A model generated the notes under the pieces. It ran no database searches. It saw only the letters and a list, made by a program, of their open reading frames with translations, and had not been told where the DNA came from. This document shows, piece by piece, positions 32,681-37,579 of a stretch of 37,579 nucleotides of DNA. The translations under genes were made by a program, and so were the position numbers. Within the stretch, counting starts at the first letter, position 1, and every line of letters starts with the position of its first letter. Source of the DNA: Mollicutes bacterium (GTDB lineage Bacteria > Bacillota_I > Bacilli_A > RF39 > UBA660); NCBI GenBank assembly GCA_012837765.1, contig DUQO01000070.1:1-37579 (forward strand), read 5' to 3'.

Positions 32681-33167
32681 AAGATTGAAATTTTACCGAT
32701 ATATACATTTTATCATCAAATTTCTCTTGGATACTTCTCATTATGTTATTTGCAAGTTCAGTATTATGTTCCTTACTTGCAACAACTACCCTTACTTGAT
32801 TATTATCGATTTTTACAAAAGAATTTAATTTATATTTACTTCTAATAACTGATTCTAGTTCTTCTTCTTTTCCTTTTATAATATCTAATAATTTTAATTG
32901 CTCATAAGCATTATTTTTTTCTTCAACACTAGCTTCAATATTGGTCAATATCATTTTAAATTCATTTCGCATCGTTGCTCTTTCATCCTCATTTTCAATT
33001 CTAAGAGCTGTTAAAATTTCACTTTCTTCAATAGAAACATCGCCGTTAGCATGATTGTCACCATTGTTTGTTGAAAATAAAGATGATGGCATTGTTAAAT
33101 AATATACACTTAAAACTAATATCAAGCTGAAAAGTGTTAAAAACCACAAATTTTGCTTCTTTATCAT
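32679..33167 (-). CDS. spoIIIAH: Stage III sporulation protein SpoIIIAH
   Basis: Mother-cell membrane protein that pairs with forespore SpoIIQ across the inter-membrane space, part of the feeding-tube channel. The N-terminus MIKKQNLWFLTLFSLILVLS has the typical basic start and a span at about residues 7-26. A coiled-coil linker follows (about 45-105), then a compact YscJ/FliF-like ring-building domain (SKYKLNSFVKIDNNQVRVVV, here split across motifs). ATG 33167 follows AAGGAGGG. It stands next to efp, where spoIIIAA normally begins, and is the only spoIIIA gene in the window. It has its own terminator and a sigma-E-like promoter. Confidence 0.9.
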   Translation of the reverse strand: MIKKQNLWFLTLFSLILVLSVYYLTMPSSLFSTNNGDNHANGDVSIEESEILTALRIENEDERATMRNEFKMILTNIEASVEEKNNAYEQLKLLDIIKGKEEELESVIRSKYKLNSFVKIDNNQVRVVVASKEHNTELANNIMRSIQEKFDDKMYISVKFQS

Positions 33168-33189
33168 AAGTACCCTCCTTATCTACTAA

Positions 33190-33217
33190 ATAATATGATA
33201 GGGAGGGACAAATATGC
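33190..33217 (-). promoter_or_regulatory. Candidate sigma-E promoter for spoIIIAH
   Basis: Minus-strand GCATATT (33211-33217) is a full match to the sigma-E -35 kmATATT. After 13 bases comes CATATTAT (33190-33197), with CATA conserved. It is placed between the efp terminator and the spoIIIAH ribosome binding site. Confidence 0.65.
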
Positions 33218-33236
33218 TTATTTTAATTTACATATT

Positions 33237-33259
33237 AAAAAAAGTGTTATATAACACTT
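33237..33259 (-). terminator. Terminator after efp
   Basis: A palindromic stem AAGTGTT/AACACTT (33242-33248, 33253-33259) and a T7 run on the minus strand. The stem includes two bases of the efp stop codon. It separates efp from spoIIIAH. Confidence 0.88.
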
Positions 33260-33815
33260 ATTTTCTTGAAACATATTTACCATCACTAGTTGAAATGATA
33301 ATTGTTTCCCCTTCGTTTATAAACAATGGCACTCTTACCTTTAAACCTGTTTCAACAATAGCTTCTTTTGTAGCATTTGTAGCTGTGTTTCCCTTAACAG
33401 CAGGTTCTGTACTAGTGACTAACACTTCTATTTTTTCTGGTAAATTGACACCTATCAACTCATCTTTATAAAAAATTAGTTCAACTTCCAAATTTTCTTT
33501 TAAATAGTCAATTTGATCTTCTAAAACATTTTTATTTAGTTCAACTTGTTCATATGTTTCCATATTCATAAATGCATAATTATCTCCTGTATTATATAAA
33601 TATTGCATTGGTTTTTTCTCTACCATTGCACGTTCTACTTTAATACTAGAGTTAAATGTATATTCAATATTAGCTCCTGTTCTTAAATTCTTTAATTTAG
33701 TCTTAACAAAAGCTGCTCCTTTACCTGGTTTAACATGTTGAAATTCAATAACAGTATATGGTACATCATCAACTAAAATTGTCATTCCGTTTTTAACATC
33801 ATTGATATTGATCAT
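33258..33815 (-). CDS. efp: Elongation factor P
   Basis: Relieves ribosome stalling at polyproline. The 185-residue protein shows three OB-like domains: an N-terminal KOW-like domain with K32 in VKPGKGAAFVKTK (the residue modified in many bacteria), a middle domain beginning AFMNMETYEQVEL, and a C-terminal domain with FINEGETIIISTSDGKYVSR. ATG 33815 follows GGGAGG. In Firmicutes efp usually lies just upstream of the spoIIIA operon. Confidence 0.97.
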   Translation of the reverse strand: MININDVKNGMTILVDDVPYTVIEFQHVKPGKGAAFVKTKLKNLRTGANIEYTFNSSIKVERAMVEKKPMQYLYNTGDNYAFMNMETYEQVELNKNVLEDQIDYLKENLEVELIFYKDELIGVNLPEKIEVLVTSTEPAVKGNTATNATKEAIVETGLKVRVPLFINEGETIIISTSDGKYVSRK

Positions 33816-33832
33816 TTTGAGTCCTCCCTAAT

Positions 33833-33856
33833 AAAAAATAAGCCCTAAAGCCTATT
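33833..33856 (-). terminator. Terminator between rpmG and efp
   Basis: A 7-bp stem (33837-33843 and 33850-33856, one G-U pair) with T6 on the minus strand. The TAG of rpmG is inside the stem. Confidence 0.7.
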
Positions 33857-34016
33857 TCTTTTCTCTATGAATAGTTGTTTTTTGGCATTTATTACAATAT
33901 TTTTTTAATTCTAAACGATCTGGGGTATTTTTCTTGTTTTTAGGAGTACGATAATTTTCTTCTTTGCACTCTGTACATTGTAGTGTAACTAATTCTCTGT
34001 TACCTGGTTTTGCCAT
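33852..34016 (-). CDS. rpmG: 50S ribosomal protein L33
   Basis: A 54-residue ribosomal protein. It starts [20 protein letters not shown] and has a zinc-ribbon with two Cys pairs (CTEC and CNKC), then ends TTIHREKK. The [21 protein letters not shown] middle (cited in part, [15 protein letters not shown]) is typical of the Cys-containing L33 type. ATG 34016 follows GAGGAGGG; TAG is at 33852-33854. A strong promoter starts in the end of the PBP gene. Confidence 0.96.
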   Translation of the reverse strand: MAKPGNRELVTLQCTECKEENYRTPKNKKNTPDRLELKKYCNKCQKTTIHREKK

Positions 34017-34044
34017 AAGATCCCTCCTCTTTAATTACGCTACT

Positions 34045-34072
34045 ATTATATCAAATTATTTATAAATGTCAA
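34045..34072 (-). promoter_or_regulatory. Sigma-A promoter for rpmG
   Basis: TTGACA (34067-34072), a 16-base spacer ending in TGA, and TATAAT (34045-34050) on the minus strand. The -35 lies in the last codons of the PBP gene. Confidence 0.8.
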
Positions 34073-36131
34073 AGAACTTTTTGCTAATTTCAGCAGTAAT
34101 AGTTTTTATTATATTTGTTTTATATGTTGAACGACCATAAATGTGTGATACATCTGGTGTAACTACGGCAATACTCATGATTGGATCATCAGCTGGAAAG
34201 TAACCAGCAAACGTATTTGATAATGTTTCCTTATCTATTTTTCCATCACCATCAGTATCTATAAAACTTTGTGAAGTTCCTGTTTTACCTGCCCCATTTG
34301 GGACATTACCCATATAACCATAACCTAATCCTGTTCTTACAACTTCCCTAAATCCTAAGCGAATACGATCCATATATTTAGGGTCAAGATTAACGGTATT
34401 TAATACCTTTGGTTCATATGTTGATTCTAACTTACCAATTTCTTCAGTCATCGTTTCTGCTCGTATTTCCTTTAAAAAATGAAGTGCCATCCTTTTTCCA
34501 CCATTTGCAATAGTATTTATGTATTGTGATAATTGAAGTGGTGTATACGTATCATATTGTCCTATTGAAAAATCTAGTAGATGACCTGAAACGGTACTGT
34601 TTCCTTTATACCCAGATATTTCATTAGGCAAATCTATTTCTGTTTTAGCACCTAAGCCAAATTCTGCAAAAATATTACGATATGTATCAAAAGCTTTTGG
34701 ATCTATTGTAAGTGGAGCATTATATCTATATGCTCCCTTACCTACTTTCATGGCAATTTTAAATTGATAAGAATTGGATGATAATTTTAAAGCAGCAATA
34801 TCATCGAGTGTTCCAAGACCACTTCGCCAAGAACATTTTTCAGGAGTGTTTTTTATTTTTATACATTCATCTAACATCCTTGTTCCTATTGAAATAGCTC
34901 CTGTTTTATATCCCACAGCCATTGAAGCACCTTTTACAACAGAACCTGGGGTAATGGTTGTTGTAGATAAATATGGAGCATAATCATAGAATACATGTCC
35001 ACCATCTTTAAAAACTATTTGTTTCCCAGCATATGCTAAAATTCCACCTGTTTTTGGGTCACTTATGATTACAAAAGCCTTATCAAAATATTCAGTATTA
35101 GGTTCTTTTTTAGCTTTTAATATTAATTCTTCTAATATTCTTTCTACTTCAATCTGAAGATTGATATCAATTGTTAAAACAATATCTTTACCTCTATATC
35201 CTGCCTTTAGCAACTCTAGACTGTTGTCTGAATTTATCTTATAAATACTTTTTGTGCCCTTTAATAAGTGTTCATATTGATATTCTAAATTACTAAGTCC
35301 CACTCTATCATTTAAAGCATATCCCTTTTCTAAGTAATGTGATTTTAGCTCATACGGGATGCCTTGATCATGATTAGATACTGTTCCAATTACTCCCCTT
35401 AAAACATCACCATATAAGTATTTACGCTCCCAATCTAATTTTGTATTAAAGCCTTCATATAAAGCTGTGTTTTCCGAAATAAGAGCATACTCTTTATCCG
35501 TTACATTTTCATCTTTTATTACCTTTTCGTCATAATAATAACCCTTATTCATTAAATAATATATATATGCTGCTTCTTTATCCAAATCATTATATACGCT
35601 TAATTCCTCATCAGTAATACGTTCCAATTTTAATTTTTCCAAATCATCAAGTGATAACTTTCGTTCATTATACTGTTTGTATTCTTCAGCTGCAATTTTT
35701 TCTTTACCTAATTTTGCGTTATTTGCTAACCAAAATTCTTTTAAATTAATTTTATATAATTTATCAAAAGGAACATCAAGAACATTAGCCATTTCATATG
35801 CCAATTCTATTTCTCTTTTCGTTGTTATTCCTTTTGTCTTTTTATAATAAATGGTTTTTTTTCCAACATTATCAACTAATAAGTTATAATTCCGATCATA
35901 TATACGGCCTCTTGGAACAGAAGTACTTTCAACTATTTTCTCAGTAGCTTCTATCAACTTTTTTTGATATGTTTCTTTATTACCTACTTGTAAAGCAATT
36001 AAGGAGGTTGACAAAAAAGAAAATACAATGATAACAAAAACAATCATCATATTAAATCTTATATTAATTATGTCTTTAATACGACGTCTTCTAACATTGT
36101 ATTTATAATTTACAATTTTTCTTTTTCGCAT
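34056..36131 (-). CDS. Class B penicillin-binding protein (transpeptidase)
   Basis: Membrane-bound D,D-transpeptidase that cross-links peptidoglycan outside the cell. A basic cytoplasmic start and one membrane span (about 25-48) are followed by a dimerisation/pedestal region beginning VPRGRIYDRN (73-82), and a C-terminal transpeptidase domain. The active-site motifs are S397-V-V-K400, SSN at 451-453 and KTG at 616-618. After KTG there is an acidic DTDGDGKID loop. Length 691. It resembles PBP2/PbpA- or SpoVD-type enzymes; which role (elongation, division or cortex) cannot be decided. ATG 36131 follows AAGTGGTGA. Confidence 0.93.
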   Translation of the reverse strand: MRKRKIVNYKYNVRRRRIKDIINIRFNMMIVFVIIVFSFLSTSLIALQVGNKETYQKKLIEATEKIVESTSVPRGRIYDRNYNLLVDNVGKKTIYYKKTKGITTKREIELAYEMANVLDVPFDKLYKINLKEFWLANNAKLGKEKIAAEEYKQYNERKLSLDDLEKLKLERITDEELSVYNDLDKEAAYIYYLMNKGYYYDEKVIKDENVTDKEYALISENTALYEGFNTKLDWERKYLYGDVLRGVIGTVSNHDQGIPYELKSHYLEKGYALNDRVGLSNLEYQYEHLLKGTKSIYKINSDNSLELLKAGYRGKDIVLTIDINLQIEVERILEELILKAKKEPNTEYFDKAFVIISDPKTGGILAYAGKQIVFKDGGHVFYDYAPYLSTTTITPGSVVKGASMAVGYKTGAISIGTRMLDECIKIKNTPEKCSWRSGLGTLDDIAALKLSSNSYQFKIAMKVGKGAYRYNAPLTIDPKAFDTYRNIFAEFGLGAKTEIDLPNEISGYKGNSTVSGHLLDFSIGQYDTYTPLQLSQYINTIANGGKRMALHFLKEIRAETMTEEIGKLESTYEPKVLNTVNLDPKYMDRIRLGFREVVRTGLGYGYMGNVPNGAGKTGTSQSFIDTDGDGKIDKETLSNTFAGYFPADDPIMSIAVVTPDVSHIYGRSTYKTNIIKTITAEISKKFFDIYK

Positions 36132-36203
36132 TTCACCACTTCCCTTTTGTTATTATGAATTACTCATCATACAACCATACTCTTTGACATATAAATTAAC
36201 GAG

Positions 36204-36467
36204 GTGATTAAAATAAACGATTACTTACTACAAGTATATATTGATAAAATAGAAAAGGAAGATATCAATAATTTTGCTAAAAAGCAAGGTATAATTTTAG
36301 AAGAAAATGAGTTGGATACAGTATATACATATTTAAAACAACATTGGCGTACCTTTTATTATGGTAATCCAAAAGAAATACTTAATGAGTTAAAGACAAA
36401 ATTGTCAGAAACTACCTATAATAAAATAGAACAATTGTATAAACAGTTAAAAGAAAATATAGGTTAA
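36204..36467 (+). CDS. yqfT: YqfT-like protein (DUF2624)
   Basis: An 84-87-residue, helical, charged protein. It shows DYLLQVYIDKIEKEDINNFA, a YTYLKQHWRTFYYGN centre and an amphipathic LKTKLSETTYNKIEQLYKQL end. Size, helix pattern and position beside nfo fit the DUF2624/YqfT family, which neighbours yqfS (nfo) in Bacillus; function unknown. Start is uncertain: GTG 36204 lies within a strong GAGGTGAT, which would more naturally serve the in-frame ATA at 36213 or ATT at 36207. It is convergent with nfo and shares the TTAA of both stop codons. Confidence 0.7.
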   Translation: MIKINDYLLQVYIDKIEKEDINNFAKKQGIILEENELDTVYTYLKQHWRTFYYGNPKEILNELKTKLSETTYNKIEQLYKQLKENIG

Positions 36468-37369
36468 GGCTTTCTTATATGGTCAATTAAATCTTTATTA
36501 AATTTTTTATCTTTAATCATTTTTATTTCCCACTTATATGGTGGGAATGTTTTTTTATCATCTTCTTCCTTTGTTATATATGGCGTTTCTAATATCTTAG
36601 GTATACGAGTAAGCAATGGATGATATATTATCTTAATAAAGTTATCAAAGCCTATATAACCAAACCCTATATTTGTATGACGATCCTTTTTTGAACCACG
36701 AACATTTTTACTATCATTGATATGAATACATCCTAATTTATCAAGACCAATTACTTTGTCAAATTCTTTGATTACATCTTCAAAATTACTCATATCATAA
36801 CCAGCATCATGCATATGACACGTATCTAAACAAATTAGTAATTTATCGTTATATTCAACACCATCTATTATTTTTTTTAGTTCATTAAATGATGAACCAC
36901 ATTCGCTCCCCTTACCAGACATTGTTTCAAGACAAATATAAACAGATTGATCTTTTTCAATTATTAAATTTAGAGCATCTATTATATTTTGAATCCCCTT
37001 ATCTACACCTACACCAACATGGTTACCAGGATGTATTATTATTTTTTGTATGCCTAGTTGTTCACACCTTTTTATTTCTTGTTTTAAAAAAGATATGGAA
37101 AAGTTGTAACTTGCTGGTTTGAGGGAATTAGCTAAATTTATAATGTAAGGAGCATGAACTACAACATTTTTAATATCTATATTATTTTGTTTCATTACTT
37201 CATGAGCCTCTTTTGTAACTAAAGGGTCTATATTATCCCTTTTAGTATTTTGAGGTGCTCCTGTATAAAACATAAAAGTATTAGCTCCATAGCTAATAGT
37301 TTCTTTAACACTTCCAAGCAATTGACTTTCCTTAGTAAAAGAGACATGTGAGCCTATTATTAAATTCAT
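36464..37369 (-). CDS. nfo: Endonuclease IV
   Basis: Zinc AP endonuclease of base-excision repair, notable in spores for repairing abasic sites. A TIM-barrel protein of about 301 residues, with metal ligands in VVVHAPYIINLA, IIIHPGNH, CLETMSGKGSE, CLDTCHMHDAGYD, HINDSKN and DRHTNIGFGYIG, and a final Glu in ILETPY. I chose ATG 37369 (MNLIIGSHVS), with GGTGGT upstream; an in-frame GTG 12 bases earlier lies within that site. Confidence 0.96.
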   Translation of the reverse strand: MNLIIGSHVSFTKESQLLGSVKETISYGANTFMFYTGAPQNTKRDNIDPLVTKEAHEVMKQNNIDIKNVVVHAPYIINLANSLKPASYNFSISFLKQEIKRCEQLGIQKIIIHPGNHVGVGVDKGIQNIIDALNLIIEKDQSVYICLETMSGKGSECGSSFNELKKIIDGVEYNDKLLICLDTCHMHDAGYDMSNFEDVIKEFDKVIGLDKLGCIHINDSKNVRGSKKDRHTNIGFGYIGFDNFIKIIYHPLLTRIPKILETPYITKEEDDKKTFPPYKWEIKMIKDKKFNKDLIDHIRKP

Positions 37370-37401
37370 TATTACCACCAATTATATTATAGGATAAAAA
37401 G

Positions 37402-37426
37402 AAAAAGATATCAATTCGATATCTTT
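37402..37426 (-). terminator. Terminator of the right-edge gene
   Basis: A 9-bp stem AAAGATATC/GATATCTTT (37404-37412, 37418-37426), then T-rich sequence on the minus strand, 13 bases after the stop at 37440. Confidence 0.8.
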
Positions 37427-37439
37427 ATTTGACTTATTT

Positions 37440-37579
37440 TTATTCAGAATATGTTTCACAATTCAAACTAGCATTATGGTCAACTGTTGCTTTTGTAACT
37501 AGTGCTTTTTGTGCCCCAAACTTACTATTTGATGGTGTTTCAACGCAAATTTCAAGTGGAGACAATGCTACTACTTTAA
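37440..37579 (-). CDS. Partial gene, C-terminal 45 aa of an unknown protein
   Basis: An open frame on the minus strand enters from the right edge and ends TAA at 37440-37442, followed by a terminator. The visible end reads KVVALSPLEICVETPSNSKF, then GAQKALVTKATVDHNASLN and CETYSE. It has two Cys and no membrane segment. It is too short to assign; the clean terminator after the stop supports a real gene. Confidence 0.6.
   Translation of the reverse strand, partial: KVVALSPLEICVETPSNSKFGAQKALVTKATVDHNASLNCETYSE

Noticed and set aside
33214-33471. Plus-strand frame with ATG after GGGAGGG, opposite efp
   Set aside because: It runs antisense to the clearly conserved efp gene over most of its length. 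The GGGAGGG is the complement of a C-rich run between the sigma-E-like -35 and -10 of spoIIIAH, so it is probably chance.
34236-34262. EF-hand-like DTDGDGKID loop after the KTG motif of the PBP
   Set aside because: It looks like a calcium site, but to my memory similar acidic loops occur in many Firmicute class B PBPs, so I do not count it as new.
36132-36203. Sigma-E promoters in the PBP/yqfT divergent gap (CATACAAC, CATACTCT)
   Set aside because: CATAC elements occur, but no -35 at correct spacing could be found on either strand.
37402-37426. GATATC-flanked palindrome as an attachment or operator site
   Set aside because: The T-run after it and its place just past a stop codon are fully explained by an intrinsic terminator.

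Overview
This is a very AT-rich bacterial chromosome segment that uses the standard bacterial code: TGA ends yqzL, cdd, murE, yqfC and the peptidase-transporter gene, and TGG encodes Trp. The gene set is that of an endospore-forming Firmicute with a meso-diaminopimelate-type wall and an anaerobic lifestyle. It carries the sporulation genes yqfC/yqfD, ylbJ, gerM, gerE and spoIIIAH, a MurE with a DDPR motif, a superoxide reductase and T-box leaders. An uncultured, gut-type Bacilli/Erysipelotrichia-like lineage is my best guess, at low confidence. Almost everything is on the minus strand; ylbJ, the pilus ATPase, the polysaccharide deacetylase and a yqfT-like gene are on the plus strand. I see no insertion sequence, prophage, CRISPR array or rRNA, and no gene-free stretch longer than 300 bases.

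Layout from left to right. 1-5.0 kb: an unknown gene, a two-gene ABC exporter and mutS. 5.1-8.4 kb: a small unknown gene, a degenerate kinase-like protein, the Lon-like PDZ protease ylbL and ylbJ. 8.4-10.9 kb: two type IV pilin-like proteins divergent from a PilB/ComGA-type ATPase. 10.9-16.1 kb: plsC, ileS (the eukaryote-like IleRS2 type with a swapped HIGH motif), a small unknown gene just behind an Ile T-box, divIVA and sepF. 16.2-22.9 kb: glyQS with a short T-box leader, then the conserved recO-yqzL-era-cdd-dgkA-ybeY block running back to yqfD-yqfC, with a VanZ-like gene where phoH and yqfF normally lie. 23-26.2 kb: a secreted polysaccharide deacetylase, yqeY, murE and rpsU. 26.3-28.7 kb: a peptidase-ABC transporter followed by two short double-glycine-leader peptide genes, an apparent two-peptide (class IIb) bacteriocin operon. 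28.8-31.1 kb: superoxide reductase, a DUF368 (PopT-type) transporter, two very small genes and a PAP2 phosphatase, which look like an undecaprenyl-phosphate recycling operon. 31.1-37.4 kb: tRNA-Arg(UCU), gerM, gerE, spoIIIAH (directly beside efp, with spoIIIAA-AG missing between them), efp, rpmG, a class B PBP, the yqfT-like gene and nfo. The last bases hold the 3' end of one more gene.

The strongest candidate for an undescribed system is the bacteriocin operon at 26281-28755. It has a sigma-A-type promoter, a C39-peptidase exporter, two overlapping or closely spaced precursor genes with GG cleavage sites and GxxxG helix motifs, and its own terminator. There is no recognisable immunity gene. 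Other points worth checking are the GXHH isoleucyl-tRNA synthetase, the solitary spoIIIAH, sigma-E/sigma-K-like promoters in front of gerM, gerE and spoIIIAH, possible ATA start codons, and the habit of building terminator stems over stop codons.
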